Positions 1 to 8,553 of a stretch of 42,352 bases of DNA are shown piece after piece. A model generated the notes under the pieces. That model was not told the origin of the DNA. It saw only the letters and a list, made by a program, of their open reading frames with translations, and ran no database searches. The stretch spans positions 1 to 42,352 of the forward strand of contig CAUGRT010000025.1 in assembly GCA_959602045.1 (NCBI GenBank), given 5' to 3'. A program made the translations under genes and the position numbers. How positions within the stretch are numbered: position 1 is the stretch's first letter; each line of letters opens with the position of its first letter. This DNA is from an uncultured Clostridia bacterium. Lineage in GTDB: Bacteria > Bacillota > Clostridia > UBA1381.

Positions 1-57
1 CCCCCTTAGACAAGGGGGTTAGGGGGTTGGAGACCCTCTCTTAGGAGAAGAGAGGGT
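1..57. repeat. Two adjacent perfect hairpins at the window edge
   Basis: Two small inverted repeats lie back to back. Positions 1-7 pair with 12-18 (CCCCCTT/AAGGGGG), and 33-42 pair with 48-57 (ACCCTCTCTT/AAGAGAGGGT, 10 bp perfect). They are unrelated to the larger hairpin family described elsewhere in the window. Neither is followed by a T-run on the plus strand, so a terminator role is uncertain. They may be the end of an intergenic palindromic repeat cut by the window boundary. Confidence 0.6.
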
Positions 58-284
58 AGGGAGAGTTGTGACCCAGAGAAAACAAAAAAAGAAAGCAAAC
101 ATAAAAATCAACCGCAAACATAAAAACAAAAGAAAAAAAAGAAACACATGACCGCTGTAGAAAGAATTGTATCCCCACGGAAAAAAGAAGAAACAGACAA
201 AATCTACAATGAACACATGAATAAACATTCATATGTTGTGCAATTACCACAAAAACAACAAGACTAATTATATATATATCACCA
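58..284. other. A-rich gene-free stretch with one doubtful 39-codon ORF
   Basis: The stretch is A-rich on the plus strand. It contains one possible 39-residue ORF (148-267, plus, starting MTAVERIVSPRKK) without a convincing ribosome binding site. I do not recognise the peptide. Nothing else here is supported. Confidence 0.35.
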
Positions 285-313
285 TTTCAATTTGAACCAA
301 ATCATGATATAAT
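285..313 (+). promoter_or_regulatory. Candidate promoter of the hydrogenase operon
   Basis: TTTCAA (285-290) and TATAAT (308-313) are separated by 17 bp. The -10 is perfect and the -35 is weak. Transcription from about 320 would leave a leader of roughly 170 nt before hydC. Confidence 0.45.
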
Positions 314-319
314 AACTGT

Positions 320-476
320 ATGTGAATCTTTACATAAGCCTTGCCGTATAAATAAATAGCGGCAGCGGGGGCTTGAACGATATTCGATCGGCTGCCAATA
401 GCAAAAATTCGATAGGGGTAAAGACAATATCCGCTTCGGTGTAAAGCAATGCGCAGCCATCCGAAAAAAATTTATA
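320..476 (+). promoter_or_regulatory. Long untranslated leader of the hydrogenase operon with alternative stems
   Basis: About 170 nt separate the candidate promoter from hydC. GCCG at 343-346 can pair with CGGC at 360-363. The overlapping GGCAGC at 361-366 can instead pair with GCTGCC at 391-396. The two stems exclude each other. I do not recognise a named riboswitch and no poly-T terminator follows, so a regulatory role is only a possibility. Confidence 0.3.
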
Positions 477-491
477 AGGAGGCATAATTGA

Positions 492-998
492 ATGTACACA
501 AAACCGGCAATTCCCTTTAAAGGGACAAAAGCCCAGGAACTTGAATTAAAGGAATTTATCGAGCTTGAAAAATCTCAACCCGGCGCATTGATGCCGGTGC
601 TTCAAAAGGCGCAGGAAATTTACGGATATTTGCCGATTGAAGTGCAAGGCATGGTTGCGGAGGGGCTTGGCATATCGCTAAGCGAGGTCTACGGTGTAGC
701 AACGTTTTACTCTCAGTTTTCGCTTAATCCAAAAGGAGAGCATCGTATCAGTATCTGTCTTGGAACGGCGTGTTATGTTAAGGGTGCTGATAAGATTTTG
801 GAGGGATTGGAAGAACGTCTTGGAATCAAATGCGGAGAATGTACAAAGGACGGCGTATTTTCTCTGGATTCCTGCCGATGCGTCGGAGCGTGCGGACTGG
901 CTCCGGTTATGATGATTGACGATGACGTTTACGGCAGAATGACGGTCGATCAAATTGACGGTATATTAAGTAAATATACCGTTAAGCGTAAAAAGTAA
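492..998 (+). CDS. hydC: NADH-dependent [FeFe]-hydrogenase, NuoE-like subunit HydC
   Basis: This 168-residue protein belongs to the 24-kDa NuoE/HydC thioredoxin-like [2Fe-2S] family. The four cluster ligands are visible as C89-x4-C94 (in CLGTAC) and C130-x3-C134 (in CRCVGACG). The helical N-terminal region carries the family motif VYGVATFYSQF near residues 66-76. In trimeric bifurcating hydrogenases this small cytoplasmic subunit relays electrons beside the flavin subunit. The ATG follows AAGGAGG with good spacing. The gene lies 12 bp before hydB and is the first gene of the operon. An NADP-reducing HndA-type complex would look the same at this level, so only the complex type is firm, not the electron carrier. 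Confidence 0.93.
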   Translation: MYTKPAIPFKGTKAQELELKEFIELEKSQPGALMPVLQKAQEIYGYLPIEVQGMVAEGLGISLSEVYGVATFYSQFSLNPKGEHRISICLGTACYVKGADKILEGLEERLGIKCGECTKDGVFSLDSCRCVGACGLAPVMMIDDDVYGRMTVDQIDGILSKYTVKRKK

Positions 999-1010
999 GG
1001 AGGGACATGA

Positions 1011-2888
1011 ATGCTTACCGTTGAAGAATTAAATAAAATTCGTGAAAAAATGAAAAATATCGTTTCAATGAGAAACGAGGGTGCGGAAAATAAATCCGGC
1101 TATAAATATCAAGTGCTGGTATGCGGCGGTACGGGATGTCATTCCTCCGGCAGCCAGAAGGTTCTGGACGCGTTGAATGATCAAATTGCGGCACATCAGC
1201 TGGAAAAGGAAATTAAGGTTGTAAGAACCGGATGCTTCGGACTGTGTTCGTTAGGCCCGATTATGATTGTGTATCCGGAGGGCGCTTTTTACGCACGGGT
1301 ACAGCCGGAAACGATTCCGGAGATTGTGGAGGAGCATCTCATTAAGGGAAATGTCGTGAAACATCTGCTGTATGAGAGTACCGTTTGCGAGGATGGTAGC
1401 GTAAAATCGCTCCAGGAAACAGATTTCTATCGCAAACAACTCCGTGTGGCACTGAAAAACTGCGGTGTGATTGATCCTGAGGATATTGAAGAATACATAG
1501 CGACAGACGGGTATCAGGCACTAGCAAAGGTACTGACAACCATGACGCCGGATAACGTGATTCAGACTTTACTGGATTCCGGACTACGCGGCAGGGGCGG
1601 CGGCGGTTTCCCGACCGGGCGGAAATGGGCGTTTGCTAAGGCGTCCGAGAGCGATCAGAAATACGTCTGTTGTAACGCCGACGAGGGCGACCCCGGTGCG
1701 TTTATGGATCGGTCGATTTTAGAGGGCGATCCGCATACGATACTGGAGGCTATGGCAATCGCCGGCTATACAATTGGTGCGGATAAGGGATATATTTATG
1801 TCAGAGCGGAATATCCGGTTGCGGTTAATCGCTTGAATGTTGCGATTGCACAGGCAAAGGAATACGGACTTTTGGGCGAGGGTATTTTTGGTACGGATTT
1901 CTCCTTTGATATTGAACTGCGTTTGGGCGCAGGTGCGTTTGTATGCGGAGAGGAAACCGCGCTGATGACTTCTATTGAGGGAAATCGCGGTGAGCCAAGA
2001 CCCAGACCGCCGTTCCCGGCTGTTAAGGGACTTTTCGGCAAGCCAACCATATTGAATAACGTTGAAACATACGCGAATATTTGTAAAATTATCCTGAACG
2101 GCCCGGAGTGGTTTGCTTCGATGGGAACGAAAACCTCAAAGGGTACAAAGGTATTCGCACTGGGCGGAAAGATTACGAATGTCGGACTCGTTGAGGTTCC
2201 GATGGGAACAACGCTTCGGGAAATTGTCGAGGAAATCGGCGGCGGTGTTCCGAACGGAAAGAAGTTTAAGGCGGCGCAGACGGGCGGCCCCTCCGGCGGA
2301 TGTATTCCTGCCTGTCATATCGACGTTCCGATTGATTATGAAAATCTGATTAACTTAGGCTCCATGATGGGATCGGGCGGATTGATCGTTATGGACGAGG
2401 ATACGTGTATGGTCGATATTGCAAAGTTCTTCCTGGAGTTTACGGTGGACGAATCCTGCGGAAAATGTACGCCTTGCCGAATCGGAACAAGAAGATTGTA
2501 TCAGTTTATTGAGAAGATTACAAAGGGCGAGGGTGAGCTGGAGGATCTGGATAAGATTCGGGAATTGTGTTCACACATGCATTCAACATCGCTGTGCGCA
2601 TTGGGGCAGACAACGCCGAATCCTGTTATTTCGACAATGCGCTATTTTGAGGATGAGTATATCGCGCATGTGAAGGATAAGACTTGTCCGGCAGGCGTTT
2701 GTAAGAATCTGATGTCCTATGAGATTATCCCGAAGCTGTGCAAGGGCTGTACGCTGTGCGCAAAGAACTGCCCGGTAGACGCGATTTCGGGCGAGGTGAA
2801 AAAGCCGCATAAGATTGATCGGAATAAATGTATTAAGTGCGGTCTGTGCATGAGAAACTGTAAGTTTGGCGCGATTATCAAAAAGTAA
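1011..2888 (+). CDS. hydB: NADH-dependent [FeFe]-hydrogenase, flavin subunit HydB (NuoF-like)
   Basis: This 625-residue NuoF-family protein has the extended architecture of bifurcating hydrogenases. An N-terminal thioredoxin-like [2Fe-2S] domain (Cys in VCGGTGCHSSGS and CFGLCSLG) is followed by the FMN/NADH-binding core (GLRGRGGGGFPTGRKW near 192-207 and CNADEGDPG), then the N3-type [4Fe-4S] site (SCGKCTPCRIGT). The C-terminus adds a two-cluster ferredoxin domain (CKGCTLCAKNCPVDA and CIKCGLCMRNC). The subunit is expected to oxidise or reduce NADH at FMN and exchange electrons with ferredoxin and HydA. It begins after AAGGAGG and ends 15 bp before hydA. HndC of NADP-reducing enzymes is a close alternative name. 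Confidence 0.94.
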   Translation: MLTVEELNKIREKMKNIVSMRNEGAENKSGYKYQVLVCGGTGCHSSGSQKVLDALNDQIAAHQLEKEIKVVRTGCFGLCSLGPIMIVYPEGAFYARVQPETIPEIVEEHLIKGNVVKHLLYESTVCEDGSVKSLQETDFYRKQLRVALKNCGVIDPEDIEEYIATDGYQALAKVLTTMTPDNVIQTLLDSGLRGRGGGGFPTGRKWAFAKASESDQKYVCCNADEGDPGAFMDRSILEGDPHTILEAMAIAGYTIGADKGYIYVRAEYPVAVNRLNVAIAQAKEYGLLGEGIFGTDFSFDIELRLGAGAFVCGEETALMTSIEGNRGEPRPRPPFPAVKGLFGKPTILNNVETYANICKIILNGPEWFASMGTKTSKGTKVFALGGKITNVGLVEVPMGTTLREIVEEIGGGVPNGKKFKAAQTGGPSGGCIPACHIDVPIDYENLINLGSMMGSGGLIVMDEDTCMVDIAKFFLEFTVDESCGKCTPCRIGTRRLYQFIEKITKGEGELEDLDKIRELCSHMHSTSLCALGQTTPNPVISTMRYFEDEYIAHVKDKTCPAGVCKNLMSYEIIPKLCKGCTLCAKNCPVDAISGEVKKPHKIDRNKCIKCGLCMRNCKFGAIIKK

Positions 2889-2903
2889 CAGGAGGAAGTA
2901 TCA

Positions 2904-4640
2904 ATGGTAACATTAAAAATAAACGGCATCAGTGTTACGGTGCCGGAGGATTATACGATTCTTCAAGCTGCCAAGGAGATTAACGTTGAAATACCCTCCC
3001 TGTGCTATTTGAAGGATGTGAATTGTATCGGTTCATGCCGCGTCTGTATTGTGGAACTGGTCGAGAGAGGAAGAAGCCGGTTGGTGGCGTCCTGCGTTTA
3101 TCCCGTGGCGGAGGGAATGGAGGTTTACACCAATACCCCGGCAGTGCGTACCTCGCGGCGGACAACAATTGAGCTGATTCTTTCCACCCATCACAAGAAA
3201 TGTCTTTCCTGTGTACGCGGAAACAATTGTGAACTGCAAAAGCTGGCGTTTGACTACGGCGTAGACGAGGATCGCTTTGCGCAGGAGGAAATTAAGTATG
3301 AGGTAGATGATTTATCGCCGTATATTGTGCGCGATAATAATAAATGTATTATGTGCCGCCGTTGTACGGCAGCCTGTACGCATGTTCAGAAGGTCGGAGC
3401 GATTGGCGAGATCGGCAGAGGATATAAGGTACATATCGGCTGTGCGTTTGAGAAAAGCCTGGATGAAGCGGCATGCGTTGGCTGCGGTCAATGTATCGTG
3501 GCATGTCCTGTCGGTGCATTGAGCGAAAAGAGCCAGATTGACGATGTATGGGACGCGATTGCCGATCCGAAAAAGAAAGTGGTTGTCTTTACCGCGCCCT
3601 CGATTCGTGCGACTCTGGGAGAATGTTTTGATATGCCTGTCGGCACGAATGTAGAGGGAAAAATGGTTTCCGCCATTCGCCGTTTGGGCGTTGACGGCGT
3701 CTTTAATATGGATGTTACGGCGGATTTGACGATTATGGAGGAAGCAACGGAACTGTTGGAGCGGATTGATCATGCGAATGGATTGCCGATGTTTACAAGC
3801 TGCTGTCCGGGATGGGTGAAGTTTGTAGAGCATTATTATCCGGATTTCATTCCGAATTTGTCTACTTGCAAATCACCGCAGCAGATGTTCGGCGCGGTTT
3901 TAAAGACTTATTATGCTCAGAAAAACGGCATTAACCCGAGGGATCTATTCGTAGTCAGCGTGATTCCGTGTACGGCGAAAAAGTTTGAGTGCGCAAGACC
4001 GGAGGAAAATGTATTTGACTTTGTGGATGTAGACGTATCGCTGACAACGAGAGAGCTTGCCAAGATGATTAAGGGTGCAGGCTTGAAGTTTGCTGACCTT
4101 GCGGATGGTAAATTTGACAATCCGTTCGGAATGGCAACGGGTGCCGGAGCAATCTTCGGTGCAACCGGCGGCGTTATGGAGGCGGCATTGAGAACCGCGG
4201 CGGACGTACTGGACGGCGGCTCGAAAAAAATTGAATTTAAGGAAGTCCGAGGTACAGAGGGAATCAAGGAAGCGACCTATACATTGGGCGGTCAGAAGCT
4301 TCGGGTTGCGGTTGCCTCCGGCTTAGGCAATGCCAGAAAGCTTCTGGACGGAATCAAGAGCGGAGAACGGCAGTATGATTTTGTTGAAATCATGGCATGT
4401 CCGGGCGGCTGCGTAAATGGCGGCGGTCAGCCGATTCAAGGCGACAGCGTCAGAAATTATGTGGATTTGAAGCAGCTTCGGGCAAAGGCGTTATACGATG
4501 CCGACAAGAAGCTGAAATATAGAAAATCTCACTTAAATCCCGTGATTAAAATGCTGTATGATGAGTATTTTGACGCTCCCGGAAAGCATCGCGCACATCA
4601 ATTGTTGCATACCCACTATGTGAAACGCGATTTGTATTAA
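2904..4640 (+). CDS. hydA: [FeFe]-hydrogenase catalytic subunit HydA
   Basis: This is a 578-residue monomeric-type [FeFe]-hydrogenase subunit that interconverts protons and H2 at the H-cluster. The order is an N-terminal plant-type [2Fe-2S] domain (CYLKDVNCIGSCRVC), the His-ligated [4Fe-4S] segment (HHKKCLSCVRGNNC), a two-cluster ferredoxin region (CIMCRRC and CVGCGQCIVACPVG), then the H-cluster domain. Its three signatures are TSCCPGWVKF, IPCTAKKFE and MACPGGCVNGGGQP. The second signature has Ile where Met is usual (MPCTAKKFE). The maturases HydE, HydF and HydG are not in the window. The gene is the last of hydC-hydB-hydA and ends at a hairpin shared with the convergent gene. Confidence 0.96.
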   Translation: MVTLKINGISVTVPEDYTILQAAKEINVEIPSLCYLKDVNCIGSCRVCIVELVERGRSRLVASCVYPVAEGMEVYTNTPAVRTSRRTTIELILSTHHKKCLSCVRGNNCELQKLAFDYGVDEDRFAQEEIKYEVDDLSPYIVRDNNKCIMCRRCTAACTHVQKVGAIGEIGRGYKVHIGCAFEKSLDEAACVGCGQCIVACPVGALSEKSQIDDVWDAIADPKKKVVVFTAPSIRATLGECFDMPVGTNVEGKMVSAIRRLGVDGVFNMDVTADLTIMEEATELLERIDHANGLPMFTSCCPGWVKFVEHYYPDFIPNLSTCKSPQQMFGAVLKTYYAQKNGINPRDLFVVSVIPCTAKKFECARPEENVFDFVDVDVSLTTRELAKMIKGAGLKFADLADGKFDNPFGMATGAGAIFGATGGVMEAALRTAADVLDGGSKKIEFKEVRGTEGIKEATYTLGGQKLRVAVASGLGNARKLLDGIKSGERQYDFVEIMACPGGCVNGGGQPIQGDSVRNYVDLKQLRAKALYDADKKLKYRKSHLNPVIKMLYDEYFDAPGKHRAHQLLHTHYVKRDLY

Positions 4641-4666
4641 TGATCAAGAGGGATTACCCCATATAA

Positions 4667-4700
4667 AAAGTCGCCTGTGGTTCATGCCATAGGCGACTTT
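4667..4700. terminator. Bidirectional terminator between hydA and the convergent exported-protein gene
   Basis: The stem AAAGTCGCCT/AGGCGACTTT extends through TGG/CCA around a short loop. Read on the minus strand it is followed by TTTTTATAT, so it best terminates the minus-strand gene, whose stop codon it overlaps. On the plus strand the T-run is short. Confidence 0.8.
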
Positions 4701-5904
4701 ATTCATCATCAATGGTTAATACAAACCATAATCCGGTCAGTAATGCCAATGAAACTCCTCCGCCCAGAAGTGCAGCGGGGATTTTAATTTTTGCATCAAA
4801 ACATTTTTGAATCGGTATTTTTGGCAGCTGCCAATCTGCTTTTTCCAACGCCAGCTTGCTTTTTAAGTGCAAAGAGCCGGGCGCTTTTTTGAACAGAAGC
4901 GTATTACGCGAGTAATCGCGGCTGATCTGCTTCAGTTCGCTGTCCGAAAGCGGAATACAGTCGGTCACGACCTTTAAAATCTGATACCCGTTTTCCACAT
5001 TGGCACTGCGGCGAAGCAATGTGTAATTGTAGAAAGAGCGGTCGGTCGAAAACCGTACATAATAAAGCTCGTTCCCGAGATTATACATGTTGGTAATCAG
5101 ATAGAACCGGTCTTTGCAGGTTTTTATGTCCAATGCCGCACGATATTCCTCCATGGATTGATACCGCGTAATGTCGAAATCATTGTAACAAACCGCTTTT
5201 GCCAATACGCTTTCAACAGAAGCCTCGTCATTCGGCTTGAGCCGTTCGGCAATATCGTCGTAGGTTACGCTGTCTGCGGCAGCATTTTTCAAGGCAGTGA
5301 AAAAGTTGTCCAACGTTTTGTTATACTGCGAAACATCCACTCCGGGATGAAAATATGCGCAGTTGAAGTTCATTACGCCGACATCGAATACATTTTTCGG
5401 CGGATTCACATACATAAACGCTTCTCCGTCCATTACGGTGTAATATTCGGCGGAAATCGGAACGTTATTTTCATATTCCTTATAGGAAATATAACGCTTT
5501 TCATCATTGTAGCCGATATTAAATTCACCCATACAATCCCGCGGAAGATTTGCGTAGGATTTTTCCAGACAGGCGATTTTTACCGCCTTTTTGGATTCCT
5601 CATCATACCGCCAGACATGCGCTTCGGCACAGCGTGTATCGCTGTTCGCGGTGAAAATCACAAGATACGGATTGGTGTTTGCGTCAAAATTCAGAATATC
5701 AGCATAAATAATCCCTCCGGGAGAAATTTCTGCGCCGGATGCGTCTGATAATGCGTCATCGGGATTTTCGGTTTTCATCACGCCGTATTCGAAAATCATA
5801 TCGTTTAGCGCATAGCCGTATACCGCGGACATTCTGCCGACAATTTCATCCGCTTGAACGGGAACGTTGATCATGAGAGTCAGTGCGCTTATGAAACAGA
5901 TCAC
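4699..5904 (-). CDS. Exported or membrane-anchored protein of unknown function
   Basis: I do not recognise this ~400-residue protein. From GTG (5904) it starts with the hydrophobic stretch ICFISALTLMINVPVQA, a probable signal peptide ending before ADE. It ends with a hydrophobic helix (AALLGGGVSLALLTGLW) followed by a short acidic tail, suggesting a wall-facing protein anchored at its C-terminus. The body is polar and Tyr/Asp-rich. The reading frame stays open upstream of the GTG for nine more codons to an ATT at 5934. That extension adds a positively charged segment (ENFKKLLYR) in front of the hydrophobic core and has a GGGAGGGG ribosome binding site. A rare ATT start, or a small frameshift after a TTG, is therefore possible. 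An intergenic hairpin element lies just upstream. Confidence 0.7.
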   Translation of the reverse strand: MICFISALTLMINVPVQADEIVGRMSAVYGYALNDMIFEYGVMKTENPDDALSDASGAEISPGGIIYADILNFDANTNPYLVIFTANSDTRCAEAHVWRYDEESKKAVKIACLEKSYANLPRDCMGEFNIGYNDEKRYISYKEYENNVPISAEYYTVMDGEAFMYVNPPKNVFDVGVMNFNCAYFHPGVDVSQYNKTLDNFFTALKNAAADSVTYDDIAERLKPNDEASVESVLAKAVCYNDFDITRYQSMEEYRAALDIKTCKDRFYLITNMYNLGNELYYVRFSTDRSFYNYTLLRRSANVENGYQILKVVTDCIPLSDSELKQISRDYSRNTLLFKKAPGSLHLKSKLALEKADWQLPKIPIQKCFDAKIKIPAALLGGGVSLALLTGLWFVLTIDDE

Positions 5905-5974
5905 TCGATATAGAAGCTTTTTAAAATTTTCAATAAGACACCCCTCCCTTTTAAAATTTTCAAATATTCCGGTG

Positions 5975-6067
5975 GGAAATTGATCGGTTATTCGTTTTCT
6001 TGCGGCTCAAACATCCGCTACGCTGCGCGGAACTCGCCTCCATAAACCGAACAACAGATACAATTTC
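5975..6067. repeat. Dispersed hairpin element, copy 1 (decayed arms)
   Basis: The short-form core GGCTCAAACATCCGCTACG...GCGGAACTCGCC is present. The outermost arms GAAATTG/CAATTTC still pair, but the inner arms have accumulated mismatches. The copy lies between gatD and the start of the exported-protein gene. The rest of the 5935-6296 gap holds only the gatD terminator. Confidence 0.8.
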
Positions 6068-6249
6068 ATTCAGAGCTTTGAATTTTATAATTGCCTATAG
6101 CATAACCTAAATGGGTGTTCTTTCATACATAAGTCGTATTTTGCAGAACTATCCCAGTTTATCTACTATTATATTCGACATTCTGTGACATTTCAACCCT
6201 GTTTATGTTATGTTTCTGTTAAAAAAGTATGACATTTTGAAATATTTAT

Positions 6250-6286
6250 AAAAAAGACTGCCCCCTTTGCCAAAAGGGGACAGCCG
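6250..6286 (-). terminator. Rho-independent terminator of murT-gatD
   Basis: On the minus strand GGCTGTCCCCTTTT pairs with AAAGGGGGCAGTC and is followed by TTTTTTATAA. It lies 11 bp beyond the gatD stop codon, which makes it the operon terminator. Confidence 0.88.
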
Positions 6287-6296
6287 AATGAGTGTA

Positions 6297-7031
6297 TTAT
6301 TTCTTTAAAGACCGTTCCGCAATATATTCGTTTGCGGTATTTTCCAATGTATCATCCAGAGGGGACAGCTCACGAAAATCCGGATACTTTTTGCGGAGTG
6401 CATTGGTGAGCACATAATCGCACAATGCCGGGTTTTTAGGAAAGAGCGGCCCATGCAGGTAAGTTGCAACAACATTTTTATAGAGTACGCCCTCCGCGCC
6501 CGAATGGTCGGCATTGCCATTGCCGTAAAGCACCTTGCCCAGCGGCTGATGCTTGCCGATATACGTTCTTCCGCCGTGGTTTTCGAATCCTACAATTTTT
6601 ACAGCAGGTTTTTGGGGTAAATCGGTTTCCAAAACGATATTGCCGATCAGTCGTCCTTTGCCTTGCTCGGTGTAGATGTCGAGGATTTCCAAACCGTCAA
6701 TGGTTTCATCTTCTAATTTATAGTATTTCCCCAACAGCTGATAGCCGCCGCAGACCGCCACGAGAGAGCCGCCGTTTTCCACGAAGTCTTGCAGTTCTTT
6801 TTTATGCTCCAGCAGGCTGTGGCAGACGATTTTCTGTTCACGGTCGGAGCCGCCGCCCAGAAAAATAATATCAATGTCGGAAAGGTCAAAATCAGCGTCC
6901 TCCATTGTGAACGGACGAACCGCACAGTCGATTCCGCGCCAGGTCAGGCGCTTTCTCATACATTCAATATTTCCCTTATCTCCGTATAAATTCAGCAAAT
7001 CCGGGAACAGATGCATAATATTAATCTGCAT
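6297..7031 (-). CDS. gatD: Lipid II isoglutaminyl synthase, glutaminase subunit GatD
   Basis: This 244-residue class I (CobB/CobQ-like) glutamine amidotransferase releases ammonia from glutamine for MurT, which amidates the alpha-carboxyl of D-Glu in lipid II. Visible features are FLGGGSDREQ near residues 57-66, the nucleophile elbow VAVCGGYQLLGKY with Cys at about residue 94, and the catalytic His in TYLHGPLFPKNP near residue 194. Length and order match the GatD family. Its ATG directly follows the murT stop codon with no gap, so the two are translationally coupled, as expected for a heterodimer. A generic cobyric-acid-synthase annotation would be wrong given the MurT partner. Confidence 0.93.
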   Translation of the reverse strand: MQINIMHLFPDLLNLYGDKGNIECMRKRLTWRGIDCAVRPFTMEDADFDLSDIDIIFLGGGSDREQKIVCHSLLEHKKELQDFVENGGSLVAVCGGYQLLGKYYKLEDETIDGLEILDIYTEQGKGRLIGNIVLETDLPQKPAVKIVGFENHGGRTYIGKHQPLGKVLYGNGNADHSGAEGVLYKNVVATYLHGPLFPKNPALCDYVLTNALRKKYPDFRELSPLDDTLENTANEYIAERSLKK

Positions 7032-8372
7032 TTATCGGTCGCCCCTTTCCTTTAAAAGCTCTTTCAAGACGCCCTCTGTCGGGAAAAGCGCCGTATAATT
7101 TACCAATACATATACCACCTCGGAGTCGCTGTCAAGCGCCTTATTCACCGCTTCTTTCATATCGGAGGTAATGAAGTCCGGCAGAATATCGGCGTATTTA
7201 AAGCGCAGACTAATATCCCATTTCCGGATTCCGGTAGTGGTAAGCGTGTTGAGGTTTTCGTCATGAACCTTATCGAAATCCACATCCCAAAGCCATGAAA
7301 CGTCGCGCCCGTCGTTGGCAAGGTCGTTGATTGCGATAATGACATCCTTTTTACGGTCGTCGGTATTGACCGTCGAGATTGCCTGATTGAAGCCGGCAGG
7401 GTTTTTGGACAGGCTTAAAATGACCGGTTTTTTAAATGCAAATTCCTGCATACGCCCGATTTGCGGCTTGTACCCGGAAAGCAGCTTGCCGAAATCCTTT
7501 GTATCCTCGCCCAGAGCCATCAGCGCACCGTATACGGCAATCAAATTATAGATGTTATAAAAGCCTTTGTAATTAATTTCCATCGGCTGCCCGTTAATAG
7601 TAAACCGCATCGGCGTTTTCAGGGACACATTTTTTACTTCCACATCAATTTTCGGACGGCAGAAACCACAGGAGGGACAATAAAAATCGCCCAACTGACT
7701 GTAGTGATAATAGCGAAAGACCTGTTGTGTACCGCATATGGGGCAGAAGCGCCCCTCTTTGGTATCGTCCAGCTGAGGAAGAACCTGTTCCGAAATTCCG
7801 TAATAAATCGGCGTGACATTTTTTGCGCGTCCGAATTGAACGCACAGGGGATCATCGCCGTTCAGCACTAATTTCAGATTCGGCACTTTGGCGATGGCTT
7901 CTTTTAAAATATTTGAAGTAATATCAATTTCTCCGTAACGATCCAGCTGATCGCGAAAGAGGTTGGTGATAACCATGACATCGGGCTTTACATAATCAAA
8001 CACGATACGCGTGTAGGCCTCATCAATTTCCAGACAGGCATAATCTACTTCCAGTTTTCCGGTCAGACTTGCCGCCTGTAGGAAAGTAGTTGCAACGCCG
8101 TTTAACATGTTCGCGCCGAGCTTGTTGCATAGAACGCGATAGCCTTTTGCCTCCAAGGCAGAGCAAAGCAAATTGTTTGTGGTGGTTTTACCGTTCGTTC
8201 CGCAGGTGACAATGACTCCTTTTTTTACATATTGGTTTAAATCTTTCACTAAATCGGGGCAAATGCGCAAAGCGTACTCTCCGGGACTGGAGGAGGATTT
8301 TTTGCCGATTAGCTTTCCTGCCAGGGTCAAAAGCTTACCGACCCAAATGGCAAGTAATTTTCGCATATTCAT
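7032..8372 (-). CDS. murT: Lipid II isoglutaminyl synthase, Mur ligase subunit MurT
   Basis: This Mur-ligase-like ATPase (~446 residues) pairs with GatD to convert D-isoglutamate to D-isoglutamine in lipid II at the inner face of the membrane. It shows the ATP-binding loop GTNGKTTTNNLL, the zinc-ribbon insertion peculiar to MurT (CPICGTQ and CPSCG), and the C-terminal DUF1727 region (NPAGFNQAISTV, NDLANDGRDVSWLWDVDF). A longer frame runs upstream to 8405, but AAGGAG sits just before ATG 8372 (or 8366), so I place the start there. The gene is divergent from the secreted protein at 8853. The intergenic region between them holds two hairpin elements. Confidence 0.93.
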   Translation of the reverse strand: MNMRKLLAIWVGKLLTLAGKLIGKKSSSSPGEYALRICPDLVKDLNQYVKKGVIVTCGTNGKTTTNNLLCSALEAKGYRVLCNKLGANMLNGVATTFLQAASLTGKLEVDYACLEIDEAYTRIVFDYVKPDVMVITNLFRDQLDRYGEIDITSNILKEAIAKVPNLKLVLNGDDPLCVQFGRAKNVTPIYYGISEQVLPQLDDTKEGRFCPICGTQQVFRYYHYSQLGDFYCPSCGFCRPKIDVEVKNVSLKTPMRFTINGQPMEINYKGFYNIYNLIAVYGALMALGEDTKDFGKLLSGYKPQIGRMQEFAFKKPVILSLSKNPAGFNQAISTVNTDDRKKDVIIAINDLANDGRDVSWLWDVDFDKVHDENLNTLTTTGIRKWDISLRFKYADILPDFITSDMKEAVNKALDSDSEVVYVLVNYTALFPTEGVLKELLKERGDR

Positions 8373-8422
8373 GAATCTCCTTTTCCTGATACTGTATATA
8401 AGCAATCTTTATCCGAGGGGGA

Positions 8423-8520
8423 GAAAATTCATCAGCTTTTCAGCTTGCTCCGGCTCAGACATCCGCTACGCTGCGCGGAGTAGAACTCGCCTCCGCAGGC
8501 TGAAAAGCTGATGAATTTTC
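8423..8520. repeat. Dispersed hairpin element, copy 2 (perfect 22-bp arms, long core)
   Basis: Positions 8423-8444 and 8499-8520 are exact reverse complements over 22 bp (arms include CATCAGCTTTTCAGC). Between them is the long form of the core with GCGCGGAGTAGAACTCGCC. The arm sequence differs from every other copy. It lies upstream of murT in a divergent intergenic region. Confidence 0.93.
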
Positions 8521-8553
8521 TTGGCAGAATGTGCGGTTCAGCGAATTTTCGAA

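Noticed and set aside
148..267. 39-codon ORF near the window start
   Set aside because: It has no ribosome binding site and low-complexity A-rich context, and nothing supports translation. Mentioned only as part of the gap description.
3312..3833. 173-residue minus-strand ORF within hydA
   Set aside because: It lies wholly opposite an unambiguous hydrogenase gene and has no start signal. It is a shadow frame.
5158..5748. 196-residue plus-strand ORF opposite the exported-protein gene
   Set aside because: It is an antisense shadow of the minus-strand gene, with no RBS and an unlikely composition.
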